64,000 nt of DNA. Source: Colwellia sp. Arc7-635. GTDB taxonomy: Bacteria > Pseudomonadota > Gammaproteobacteria > Enterobacterales > Alteromonadaceae. The translations under genes were made by a program, and so were the position numbers. The notes beneath the pieces are model-generated. The model saw nothing but the letters and a program-made list of their open reading frames with translations. It was not told the origin of the DNA and did no database searches. Each line of letters begins with the position of its first letter. The first letter of the stretch is position 1. Where the stretch lies: contig NZ_CP034660.1 of the NCBI RefSeq assembly GCF_003971255.1, positions 744,001 through 808,000 of the forward strand. Reading direction: 5' to 3'. This document shows positions 27,087-35,782 of the stretch, piece after piece.

Positions 27087-27659
27087 TTACTCTATGTATT
27101 CAAAAATCTTAAATACTCGGTTAACACCACTCATATTACGGGCAATATCCACGGCAATAGCGGCTTGTGCTTTACTGACTAGCCCCATTAAAAATACTTC
27201 GCCATTTTCAGTAACCACTTTAATGTTGGTTGCATCCAATTCTTCAGTACCAAATAAAGCCGTTTTAACTTTTGAGGTTAACCAAACATCGTTGGTTTTG
27301 GTGGTGAAAGACGTTGTGTTGCTGACACGAATTTGATTATGCAGCTGAGTAATACCGTGAACCAGATTAATCGCTTTTATCGCTTGGTCACGTAAGTAAC
27401 TATTCGGTGCTTGCCCAACAACTAAAACACTGCCGTTAACACTAATGACATGCAAGTTGGTGTTATCATTTAATGCCTCACTTTTAGCAAGATTAGCATG
27501 GGCGTCGAGCTCGATTTTTTGATCGTCTATTTGATTACCCAAAGAGCGATTATCGGCTGCTACACTTGCGCCGCCAACAACACCAACGACAGCGGCTGCA
27601 ACGCAGCCTTGTAATAATGCCGCAAAGGTTATTGTAACGATAATGGATTTTACTGACAT
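27087..27659 (-). CDS. dolP: BON-domain outer-membrane lipoprotein DolP (YraP)
   Basis: DolP supports outer-membrane integrity and amidase/BAM function in E. coli. The 190-residue protein starts at ATG 27659, with GAGGA just upstream inside the diaA stop region; an upstream in-frame extension would overlap diaA. The lipobox is LLQGC with Cys19. Two BON domains follow (about 65-120 and 130-185), each with the VxVxGxVxx pattern: HVISVNGSVLVVG and KVVTENGEVFLMG. It is immediately after diaA, the conserved order. Confidence 0.9.
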   Translation of the reverse strand: MSVKSIIVTITFAALLQGCVAAAVVGVVGGASVAADNRSLGNQIDDQKIELDAHANLAKSEALNDNTNLHVISVNGSVLVVGQAPNSYLRDQAIKAINLVHGITQLHNQIRVSNTTSFTTKTNDVWLTSKVKTALFGTEELDATNIKVVTENGEVFLMGLVSKAQAAIAVDIARNMSGVNRVFKIFEYIE

Positions 27660-27660
27660 G

Positions 27661-28272
<612 letters not shown>

Positions 28273-28307
28273 TTATTTCTTAAAAGGCGTTGGTTAAAAG
28301 GTACCGG

Positions 28308-28682
28308 TTAAAAGGCATTTTTAAGCCAAGTAATTTCTGGGTTATTAATATCACCTTGCATGGCGATGACATCGAATCGGCAAGGGGTATTATATTCATT
28401 TAATTGTGCTTGTTGCAGATAAAAAGCTGCACATTGTTTAATTTTTTGCTGTTTCTTCACTGAAATGGCGGCTAAAGCGCCACCAAAGTGTTTATTTTTG
28501 CGATATTTCACTTCAACAAACACCCAAGTGTCATTTTCAGTCATGATTAAATCAATTTCACCGCGGCGATTTTGAAAGTTACATGTCTGTAATACTAAAC
28601 CTTGCTGAGTTAAATAGTGGGCAGCTAGTTGCTCACTATTTTTACCCGTGGTTACTGTATTGTCTTTATTAGTCCATATCAA
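28308..28682 (-). CDS. yraN: UPF0102 family protein YraN
   Basis: A small protein with a nuclease-like fold and no firm function. Over 124 residues it shows GKNSEQLAAHYLTQQGL, CNFQNRRGEIDLIM (Glu-Ile-Asp core), WVFVEVKYRKN and AFYLQQAQLNEYNTPCRFDVIAM, the family's PD-(D/E)xK-like pattern. It overlaps the end of lpoA by 14 bp and is followed by diaA after 56 bp, as in E. coli. Confidence 0.92.
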   Translation of the reverse strand: MIWTNKDNTVTTGKNSEQLAAHYLTQQGLVLQTCNFQNRRGEIDLIMTENDTWVFVEVKYRKNKHFGGALAAISVKKQQKIKQCAAFYLQQAQLNEYNTPCRFDVIAMQGDINNPEITWLKNAF

Positions 28683-30546
28683 TTTCTTGTACCTTGCTGC
28701 GGCTGTACTTGCCCCAAATTAGGCTACGCTTCAAAATATTATCATCGCCTAATTGCAATACGCCTGTTTGACCGTAATGTCGAACATAAGTTTTATGCTG
28801 CATAGCAGATATTTTATCAACTAAGGCTAAGCTATCAAATCCCATGGCAAAAATAGTTTGTAAGCTATCACTACGATTTGGCCAAAGTTTTTTTGCTTGT
28901 GCGACTAAAACTTTATTTTGTTGCTTGCTTTTTAACTGCCAAGGCATTTCAGTAAACATTAAACCAGACAAATCACGGTTGTCACTTTTATCGGCTTTAG
29001 AGCTATGGCTACGCGAGCTTGCATAAACGGGAATAATGTCTGCAAATGGACTGATATTAACATCGATATAAGGCTTTAGAAGCTTAGTTTCTAGTGGTAA
29101 ACCAACCACGTAGATCATATCAATATCTCGACGGTTACGCAGTTCGCTTTTAATCGAGTACTTAATATGACGATTAAGATCTTTGGTTCGTTGCTGACTT
29201 AAGTCGACACCAAGGCTAGCCTTAAGCTGCTCTTGCATTTTTGCATCGCTATTAAAAAGTACAGTCTCAGGTGCTTGGCCCGTTATGTGCGCCCATTGTT
29301 GGCTAAATGTTTGCGCAATTCGGCGGCTAGCGTTGTCTTGGTGGCTCAATATTATTGGATATCGGTAATGTTGGCGACTTAATGTTGTCGCCGCTTGAAT
29401 TGCTTCGTCTTCAGGTCGCATTGATAACGCAACTTGATGAGGTAACAAGTTATTTACCGTTGGAAGATTTAGTAATAATGTTGGGATTGTTATTTCGCTT
29501 TGAGCTAAGTAGCTGGTTACATTGCTTTTTAGTAGTGGGCCTATAACATAGTCAATATTGAGTTCAGTGAGTTTTGCATGCAAGGTGGTCATATCTAACG
29601 TGGTTGAATCAATAAAGTGTAGGGTTTTACCACTGTTGATATCATAAGCGGCTAATATACCTTGCTGGGCAACTTTACCTGCGCGCTCTTGCTTGCCAGA
29701 AAGTGGAATAATGACCGCAATATTTTGATACTCATTGCTTAAGTCCGGCTGTTGTTGCTTCAAGCTTTCAACAATATATTGTGCTGGATGCGTACTAAAT
29801 TCACGCTGCCATTGCTCTAAGTAGCGTTTGAACCTGATATCGTCATCACCAAATTTATTGGCAAAGCTGAGTAATTTACTCCAGCCATTAATATTGGGAG
29901 CTGACATTTTTTGTAATTGTTGATGCTGCCACGGAGATAACTGACAAAGTTGCTGCCAAATTATTTCAATATCGCTGTCACTTGCTTGTGGATTATTAGC
30001 GAACGCTCTTAAACTTGCGTCGAGCGCGACAATTGGAAGATTTCTTTGTGTTTGCACTTGCGCGAGTGTTTGATAATAAGCAACACCGTGATTGAGCTCG
30101 GCTTGTTCTTTAATACTATTAGCATTTTCTAGTGCTTGATACGCTTTAGGTATGTCGGCTAAAGCCAAAAAGCTTTTCGCCACAACAAGTGCTAAGCGAT
30201 ATTGTTGCTTTGCTGAAGGGGCTAATACGTTAAGTTGCTTAGCTAACCATAACGCTTTGTGTGGTTTAGCTTCGACTAAATATAACTCACTCGCGTCTAA
30301 TAACGAGGTAACAGCTTCGTCATTGCCCAAGGTCGATGCTTGTGATGCTGCTTGTGCGACAAGTTGCTCTGCGCTTATATTAGTTTCAATCTCTTTAACC
30401 ACAACCGGTTTTGTTGTCGTTTTTTTTGCTGGCTTATTTTGTGTAGTTGTTGCACAACTTGTCAAAATAGCGACCGTTGCTAGTGCACATAAGCCACTTT
30501 TATGAGATGAAAACCATTTAGTGAGTGTCAAAGTTAATAAATCCAT
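28669..30546 (-). CDS. lpoA: Penicillin-binding protein activator LpoA
   Basis: An outer-membrane lipoprotein that reaches through the periplasm to stimulate PBP1A. The 625-residue protein has a signal peptide ending at the lipobox ILTSC (Cys31). An N-terminal helical TPR-like domain follows (about 55-255), then a C-terminal domain of periplasmic-binding-protein fold starting at IAVIIPLSGKQERAGKVAQQ. The ending LQLGDDNILKRSLIWGKY is typical. It starts 62 bp from the divergent rsmI, the conserved arrangement. Confidence 0.92.
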   Translation of the reverse strand: MDLLTLTLTKWFSSHKSGLCALATVAILTSCATTTQNKPAKKTTTKPVVVKEIETNISAEQLVAQAASQASTLGNDEAVTSLLDASELYLVEAKPHKALWLAKQLNVLAPSAKQQYRLALVVAKSFLALADIPKAYQALENANSIKEQAELNHGVAYYQTLAQVQTQRNLPIVALDASLRAFANNPQASDSDIEIIWQQLCQLSPWQHQQLQKMSAPNINGWSKLLSFANKFGDDDIRFKRYLEQWQREFSTHPAQYIVESLKQQQPDLSNEYQNIAVIIPLSGKQERAGKVAQQGILAAYDINSGKTLHFIDSTTLDMTTLHAKLTELNIDYVIGPLLKSNVTSYLAQSEITIPTLLLNLPTVNNLLPHQVALSMRPEDEAIQAATTLSRQHYRYPIILSHQDNASRRIAQTFSQQWAHITGQAPETVLFNSDAKMQEQLKASLGVDLSQQRTKDLNRHIKYSIKSELRNRRDIDMIYVVGLPLETKLLKPYIDVNISPFADIIPVYASSRSHSSKADKSDNRDLSGLMFTEMPWQLKSKQQNKVLVAQAKKLWPNRSDSLQTIFAMGFDSLALVDKISAMQHKTYVRHYGQTGVLQLGDDNILKRSLIWGKYSRSKVQEIDMD

Positions 30547-30608
30547 ACTTTTTAATAGTGCTTTATAATAAACTTCATCCTCTTCAGTCTCAACACAAGT
30601 ATTTTATA

Positions 30609-31460
30609 ATGTCGGATTTTCAAATTCAGCCTAGCACCTTATATATTGTTGCCACCCCGATTGGCAATCTCGGTGATCTTAGCCAGCGGGCACGAGATAT
30701 ACTCGAACAGGTCGATATTATTGCCTGTGAAGACACTCGTCATACTCAACGTTTGTTATCCGCTTATTCGATAAAAAATAAAACGATGTCGATGCATGAT
30801 CATAATGAGCGTCAACGCCAAGAACAAATTGCAACCTTGTTGAAAGAGGGCAAAAGCATCGCATTAGTGTCTGATGCTGGAACGCCTTTAATTAGTGACC
30901 CAGGCTTTCACTTAGTGCGTCATTGTCGTCAACAAGGGCTTGATGTATCGCCAATTCCCGGTGCTTGTGCCGCTATTGCCGCTCTTTCTGTCGCTGGCTT
31001 GCCAACCGACCGCTTTACTTTTGAAGGTTTTTTACCTTCAAAATCAGGGGCACGACAGTCAACATTAACGGAGCTAGCCAATGAGCCGCGTACTATGGTG
31101 TTTTATGATGCACCGCGCCGCGCTATTGATACCGTTGAAGATATTGTTAAAACCCTTGGCGGTGAACGTTATGTTGTCATGGCGCGTGAATTAACTAAAA
31201 CTTTTGAAACGATTCATTCAGACACCGCAGAAAATTTATTAACTTTTTTACAAGCTGATCCAAATCAGCTTAAAGGCGAAATGGTACTGATCATTGAAGG
31301 CAAAAAAGTTGACCCTAATGATATACCTGCGCATGTCGTAGCAACATTAAAGTTACTATTAACCGAAATGAAACCTAAAAGAGCCTGTGCAATAGCCGCG
31401 GAAATTCACGGCGTGAAGAAAAATGCACTCTATGATTATGCTCTTGCCATGAAAGCTTAG
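30609..31460 (+). CDS. rsmI: 16S rRNA (cytidine1402-2'-O)-methyltransferase
   Basis: Methylates the 2'-OH of C1402 in the ribosomal P site. The start is taken at ATG 30609 (283 residues), because the in-frame extension to 30525 would run into the lpoA start and is not conserved in character. Motifs: LYIVATPIGNLGDLSQRA, IACEDTRHTQRLL, ALVSDAGTPLISDPG, PIPGACAAIAALSVAGLPTD and FEGFLPSK. It is divergent from lpoA. Confidence 0.94.
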   Translation: MSDFQIQPSTLYIVATPIGNLGDLSQRARDILEQVDIIACEDTRHTQRLLSAYSIKNKTMSMHDHNERQRQEQIATLLKEGKSIALVSDAGTPLISDPGFHLVRHCRQQGLDVSPIPGACAAIAALSVAGLPTDRFTFEGFLPSKSGARQSTLTELANEPRTMVFYDAPRRAIDTVEDIVKTLGGERYVVMARELTKTFETIHSDTAENLLTFLQADPNQLKGEMVLIIEGKKVDPNDIPAHVVATLKLLLTEMKPKRACAIAAEIHGVKKNALYDYALAMKA

Positions 31461-31486
31461 CGCTTTTGCTACGAAAATATAGCGCG

Positions 31487-32140
31487 TTAGCCTATATCAA
31501 CCGGCTTTATTGTGTAATTGCTGATTTTTTCTCCTTCATCTTTTATCGCGATAAAGCCTGCTCTACTTTTAAGCTTTTGCAAATAAGCCCGTGTTTGCGG
31601 CTGATAATGTGGAGCAAGCCCGAGTAACTCACCTAAATAAAGTGCATAACCCACGCTAATATCAGCGATAGTAAATTTATTCGCGACTAAAAAAGCATTA
31701 TTTTCTAAATGCAGGTTTAACCGTTTTAAGCGCGCTAAATACCAAATGGCATAATCTTTAACCACCTGTGGCTGTTGACGTTCAGGCTGTTCAAATTGGC
31801 TATAACGCAAAACTAATGTTTGTGGAAAGGTCAACGTAGCATCACTGCTAAACAACCAATTAAGATAAGCGCCATATTCAGGGTGATCAACCGGTAGGCT
31901 AAAGTCCGTTTGTTGATAGCGCTCTGCAAGGTACAGCAACATCGCACTTGATTCTGTTAACGTGCTATCGCCATCTTTTAGAAAGGGCACGGTACCCAAT
32001 GGGTTAGTCTCTAAGTAGGGCTTAGCTAAAAATCGTGGCGGAAAGGGCAGTGAGTTCAGTTTATATTCAAGCTTCATTTCTTTTAAAGCCCACAATACGC
32101 GCAGAGAGCGAGTATTGTGACAGTGCCAAAGTTCGATCAT
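31487..32140 (-). CDS. Glutathione S-transferase family protein
   Basis: A cytosolic GST-fold protein of 217 residues, starting at ATG 32140 (MIELWHCHNTRSLRVLW); an earlier start is less plausible. The N-terminal thioredoxin-like domain has NPLGTVPFLKDGD and LTESSAMLLYLAERY, the cis-proline and Glu-Ser glutathione-binding motifs. The C-terminal helical domain has NAFLVANKFTIADISVGYAL, with the conserved N-capping aspartate. Ser/Asn near residues 8-11 would be the catalytic region. The substrate is unknown. It is convergent with rsmI. Confidence 0.85.
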   Translation of the reverse strand: MIELWHCHNTRSLRVLWALKEMKLEYKLNSLPFPPRFLAKPYLETNPLGTVPFLKDGDSTLTESSAMLLYLAERYQQTDFSLPVDHPEYGAYLNWLFSSDATLTFPQTLVLRYSQFEQPERQQPQVVKDYAIWYLARLKRLNLHLENNAFLVANKFTIADISVGYALYLGELLGLAPHYQPQTRAYLQKLKSRAGFIAIKDEGEKISNYTIKPVDIG

Positions 32141-32205
32141 AGATAAATCCTGATTAATTTTTTTGAAATTACTATAACAGCCAAGTTCTAGCAACGATAT
32201 TTAAT

Positions 32206-32235
32206 TTAGACCTTAGCGATAATATGGGGTAGAAT
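32206..32235 (+). promoter_or_regulatory. Probable sigma-70 promoter of rnpB
   Basis: A TAGAAT -10 box at 32230-32235 and a weak TTAGAC -35 box at 32206-32211 are 18 bp apart. Transcription would start about 7 nt further, at the expected RNase P RNA 5' end. Confidence 0.5.
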
Positions 32236-32242
32236 GCGCGCC

Positions 32243-32672
32243 GAGTTGACGAGACAATCGCTGCTTTATCGTTGTACTGCTTATTTTATAAGTAGTAGAC
32301 AGATAAGGGGGAGGAAAGTCCGGGCTCCAATGAACAGGGTGCCAGGTAACGCCTGGGGGGCGCGAGCCCACGACAAGTGCAGCAGAGAGAAGACCGCCGA
32401 TGGTTATCTTTCGAGATTTCACAGGTAAGGCTGAAAGGGTGCGGTAAGAGCGCACCGGATTGCTGGTAACAGTAATTGCAGGGTAAACTCCACCCGGAGC
32501 AAGACCAAATAGGGTTTCATGACTACGTTAACGCAAGTTTTCATAGTATAAGCGTGGTTCGCGTGGAAACCGGGTAGGTTGCTTGAGCCTTAGAGCGATT
32601 TAAGGCCTAGACGAATGATTGTCACTCTTCCTCGGAAGAGATACAAAACCCGGCTTATGCGTCATCTCACCA
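32243..32672 (+). ncRNA. rnpB: RNase P RNA, type A
   Basis: The catalytic RNA that matures tRNA 5' ends. Conserved stretches in order: GAGGAAAGTCCGGGCTCC, CAGGGTGCCAGGTAACGCC, a CAGAGAGAAGACCGCCGATG segment, the GGTAAGGCTGAAAGGGTGCG region, CTGGTAACAGT, TAAACTCCACCCGGAGCAAG, CCAAATAGG, GGGTAGGTTGCTTGAGCC and the 3' CCCGGCTTATGCG. The 5' GAGTTGACGAGACAATCGC pairs with 3' sequences as P1/P2. At about 430 nt it is longer than the E. coli RNA (377 nt). The extra length lies in extended hairpins at about 32515-32570 and 32622-32642. Confidence 0.96.
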
Positions 32673-32681
32673 ATTTTAGAT

Positions 32682-32715
32682 GCCGCTTGATTAGTTAATA
32701 ATCAAGCGGCTTTCT
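32682..32715 (+). terminator. Rho-independent terminator of rnpB
   Basis: A perfect 10-bp stem GCCGCTTGAT / ATCAAGCGGC (32682-32691 with 32701-32710) is followed by TTTCT. Confidence 0.85.
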
Positions 32716-33199
32716 AAAATCTCATCACTTCAAATCAAAACTATCTTAATAATTACAATCAAAAAGTGGTTCGCAGTTGACTATGCGACACTTATTTCTG
32801 CACTCTTCATTCATTATTTCACTCTAATTTTCACAGCAACATATATTTGGGTTTTAATTTTTTTTGATAAACTTTTTAACTCGATATCAATTTTAATCTT
32901 TAAAAATTCTAATGTTCTCGTCGATGGATAAATATATTTTTTACACAATTGGTTAATTTGAGCAAGTAAAGGCAGTGAATGGCTTTAAGTATTTATAGCT
33001 TAGGAAAGGTGCTTTCTGTGTGATGAATCGATGAAATATTTGGCGCAAGCAAGTCCATAAAGTCCAAGGTTTTATGTAATTATTACGTGAGTTTAGCTTT
33101 GCAGCCGTTTACATAGAATACCTTTATCCCTCCGCTAATTTCACATAATTTATGAGTAAGTTTAAATAATGCATTTAATTCGCAGTATCATAAAAACAT
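32716..33199. other. Intergenic region with no supported gene
   Basis: An AT-rich gap of nearly 500 bp between rnpB and the convergent carboxymuconolactone decarboxylase-like gene. No coding frame, tRNA or clear repeat was seen. Confidence 0.4.
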
Positions 33200-33223
33200 A
33201 AAAGGCAGCCTAAGCTGCCTTTT
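33200..33223 (-). terminator. Terminator of the CMD-family gene
   Basis: The stem AAAAGGCAGC pairs with GCTGCCTTTT around CTAA, 20 bp after the stop of the minus-strand gene at 33243. Confidence 0.75.
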
Positions 33224-33242
33224 ATCATTTAAAAACCCATAT

Positions 33243-33785
33243 TTACTTAATGAATTTTTTAAATGGTGCATCTACAGGAGTATCAGCAAGGTGATTAGTG
33301 TAGTTGCTCATCACTTTTTGAGATAAACCTACAATAATTTCAAGTAGTTGCTGCTTACCATAACCCGCTGCAAAAAACGTCTCAATTTGCTCATCGCTTA
33401 TAACACCGCGCTCGCGTGTCATGGCTAATGTTGTTTCGCGTAGTACTTCTAATTTAGGGTTTGCAAGTGGTGTTTTGTTTACCAGTGCATCAACAATATC
33501 TTGGGCAACGTTCATTGAAGCTGCAATTGCGCTATGTGCAGGTACACAGTAATGACAGTTATGTTCAACGTTAATTGATTGCCATACCACGGTAAGCTCT
33601 TCTGCATTAAATGATGTTTTTTGAAATAAATCATGCAGTACTTGGTAACCCTTAAGTAAGGTTGGTGCTTCAGCCATTACTGCGTGTAAGTTAGGTAACA
33701 TACCAAATGCAGCTACTGAATCAGCCATTAAAGGTTTTGCTTCTTCAGGTGCGTTTTCTGCTGTGTATAAAGTAAATTCTGTCAT
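33243..33785 (-). CDS. Carboxymuconolactone decarboxylase / AhpD-like protein
   Basis: An alpha-helical protein of 180 residues, starting at ATG 33785 with GGAA 7 nt upstream. The AhpD-type redox motif is VEHNCHYCVPAHSAIA: two Cys in CxxC plus the nearby His, which supports a peroxidase or other thiol chemistry rather than lactone decarboxylation. It is divergent from a TetR regulator gene, with two operator-like repeats between, so it is very probably under that regulator's control. Such pairs often respond to oxidative or xenobiotic signals, but the inducer cannot be read here. Confidence 0.85.
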   Translation of the reverse strand: MTEFTLYTAENAPEEAKPLMADSVAAFGMLPNLHAVMAEAPTLLKGYQVLHDLFQKTSFNAEELTVVWQSINVEHNCHYCVPAHSAIAASMNVAQDIVDALVNKTPLANPKLEVLRETTLAMTRERGVISDEQIETFFAAGYGKQQLLEIIVGLSQKVMSNYTNHLADTPVDAPFKKFIK

Positions 33786-33842
33786 GTTTAATTCCAATAA
33801 ATAATTAGGTTTAAGTAACGTCGAAACACATAGTATTTGATT

Positions 33843-33881
33843 TTGAGCGACTGTTCAAGTTAAAATTGAGCGACTGTTCAA
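33843..33881. promoter_or_regulatory. Two tandem 16-bp operator-like repeats
   Basis: Identical TTGAGCGACTGTTCAA at 33843-33858 and 33866-33881, 23 bp apart, about two helical turns. Each is an imperfect palindrome (TTGAnC....GnTCAA). They lie between the divergent tetR-type gene and the CMD-family gene, the expected place for TetR autoregulation. Confidence 0.75.
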
Positions 33882-33897
33882 TTTCATTGAGAATGAT

Positions 33898-34485
33898 ATG
33901 GCTAATAAGGTTAAATTCGAACGCGAAAATGTTATTCGTGTTGCTAGCCAATTATTTTGGCAAAAAGGTTTTCATGCAACATCAACGCGTGACTTACAAG
34001 ACGTTGTTAATATGCGTCCAGGTAGTATTTACGCTGCATTTGGCTCTAAAGAAGGGCTATACAGTGAATCATTAAAAGATTACACCGTACAAATGAAAAG
34101 CCAAATAGAGGGCTTTTTATCAAGCGCTGATACGATACTTGGAGGATTACGTGCGTTTGTAGAGAATGTGGTAATTAAAACAAAAGATTGCAGCCCCAGT
34201 GCTATTTGTATGTTGGTTAAAGCAAATAGTGAATTTGCAGAAAAGGATTCAAATTTATATGAGTTAACTGTAGATTTAGCTGCTCAATTTGAAAGCTATT
34301 TAACACAATTGTTTGACCAAGCAATCAATAACGGGGAGTTAAATAATACGCTTACAGGGCTTGAATATGCACGTTTCTTTCAGGTGCAATTCACAGGTTT
34401 ACGCGGTTACTTTAATCGCCCAAATGTAGCTCCGTTAGCTGAGCCAATGATCAATCAAATGTTTATGCTAATGAAAAACCTATAA
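33898..34485 (+). CDS. TetR/AcrR family transcriptional regulator
   Basis: A 195-residue repressor. The N-terminal helix-turn-helix (about 12-58) reads VASQLFWQKGFHATSTRDLQ and GSIYAAFGSKEGLYSESL, the typical TetR DNA-binding domain. The C-terminal helical ligand-binding domain has a Cys pair region (KDCSPSAICML) and the TetR_C-like LEYARFFQVQFTGLRG. It starts 17 nt after the second of two operator-like repeats, so it probably represses itself and the divergent CMD-family gene. Confidence 0.9.
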   Translation: MANKVKFERENVIRVASQLFWQKGFHATSTRDLQDVVNMRPGSIYAAFGSKEGLYSESLKDYTVQMKSQIEGFLSSADTILGGLRAFVENVVIKTKDCSPSAICMLVKANSEFAEKDSNLYELTVDLAAQFESYLTQLFDQAINNGELNNTLTGLEYARFFQVQFTGLRGYFNRPNVAPLAEPMINQMFMLMKNL

Positions 34486-34582
34486 ATGTATTAATAATGA
34501 TCGTATGAAATAATTTTATCATTCGATAAAATCGGCAGTTGTTGCTAGTAGTGCTTGAGCGTCATATAAAAAAGGAAAATTT

Positions 34583-34654
34583 ATGACTAAATCATTGATG
34601 CTTATTGTACTTATTATAACAAGCGTTATGTTTCTAACTGAGACGAACAGTTGA
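34583..34654 (+). CDS. Possible 23-aa hydrophobic peptide
   Basis: An ATG at 34583 with AAAGGA 8 nt upstream starts a frame of 23 codons ending TGA, reading MTKSLMLIVLIITSVMFLTE and then TNS. It could be a tiny membrane protein in the 367-bp gap after the TetR gene. Length gives little statistical support. Confidence 0.25.
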   Translation: MTKSLMLIVLIITSVMFLTETNS

Positions 34655-34852
34655 TTCACCTTATTAATATTAGATAGAATCGGTAATAGCTTTTATTGTC
34701 AGCTGAAAACCATCTTATAATTTTTAGATGTAGTAAGAATATTTTTAAGAGATTTATCATTGAGCTAAGTTACTTTTTGTTTTAAAAAATACAACACAGG
34801 AAAACGATTAGTGTATACACTGATTTAATTATTTACAGAAATACATTATTTG

Positions 34853-35554
34853 ATGAAACAACATATCCAAACCCTCAAGCATTTATTATCCACAAAGGAT
34901 GATAAAGCATTAAAACAACATTACTTAACTTCAAATGAAGCTGAAAATATTGTTCAGTTAGCTTATCTTTTTCAGCAGGGAATGAGCGAACTTTCTACTT
35001 ATGATTTTTATCAGCAGCTTGCTACTGAATTTATAGAAATCAAAAGCTTCCCTATTGCTCTGATAGCGCAAATGAAAACAAGAGAAGCCTTAAGCTTTTT
35101 TACTTTAGCATTGCAATTAAAAGATAACTTCAAATTAACAGATCACATGCAGCGTAACGCTTTGCATTATTATTTTCAGGGGAATCAGCAAGTCGCGAGT
35201 GAGGTACAATTTAATTACTTGCGCTCTATGATGCTATTTGAAAGTAATGATACATTGCGTGATGCACTGTGCCAGCGTGACCAGCACAACTTAACGCCGA
35301 TTGAAGCGTATTTGCAGTGTAATGAAAACTTCAATGACTTAGCTACGCATGAATTTAACGCATTATTAGCCTTGATCGAAATTCAAAGTAAACAACAAGC
35401 TGTTGAAACTGCTAACTATATATCGACTATTAAAGCCGTAGGTAAGTTATGTCGCGAGCAAGCATTATCTATATCAACTGACTTACAGCGACTGGTGCTA
35501 ATAGCGATATATTTTTCAAAACCGATTAAAGATGTTGTTCGTGATATGCACTAA
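34853..35554 (+). CDS. Hypothetical protein, weak ankyrin-like repeats
   Basis: Not recognised. A 233-residue soluble, helix-rich protein with no signal peptide. The ATG at 34853 follows an in-frame TTG directly; neither has a strong ribosome site. Two segments resemble ankyrin repeats: DHMQRNALHYYFQGNQ near 97-112 and LRDALCQRDQHNLTPIEAYL near 133-152, each with the 'NxLHY' or 'xTPIExYL' pattern of that fold. The rest is paired helices. It stands alone between the TetR gene and the GGDEF gene. Confidence 0.6.
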   Translation: MKQHIQTLKHLLSTKDDKALKQHYLTSNEAENIVQLAYLFQQGMSELSTYDFYQQLATEFIEIKSFPIALIAQMKTREALSFFTLALQLKDNFKLTDHMQRNALHYYFQGNQQVASEVQFNYLRSMMLFESNDTLRDALCQRDQHNLTPIEAYLQCNENFNDLATHEFNALLALIEIQSKQQAVETANYISTIKAVGKLCREQALSISTDLQRLVLIAIYFSKPIKDVVRDMH

Positions 35555-35782
35555 ATAAGGGCTAATTACTCTGATAGAAAGCCGTCATGCCTCTAATTTT
35601 TTATTGCGCAGAGTAAAGATTAATAAAGTATCGCGACCTATAAAGGCTTTGATTTTTACTTTTCTAAGAGTTATGGATAAAATCCATACAATTAAACCGC
35701 TATTTTCGGATTAAAGTAGACACGCCTTTCAATATCAATCATATTGCATTTTTTATTGTATAAATGGATTTTAGGAATAAAA

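Noticed and set aside
32213-32455. Open frames on both strands at 32213-32455
   Set aside because: They lie inside the RNase P RNA gene and follow its conserved structure, not protein coding.
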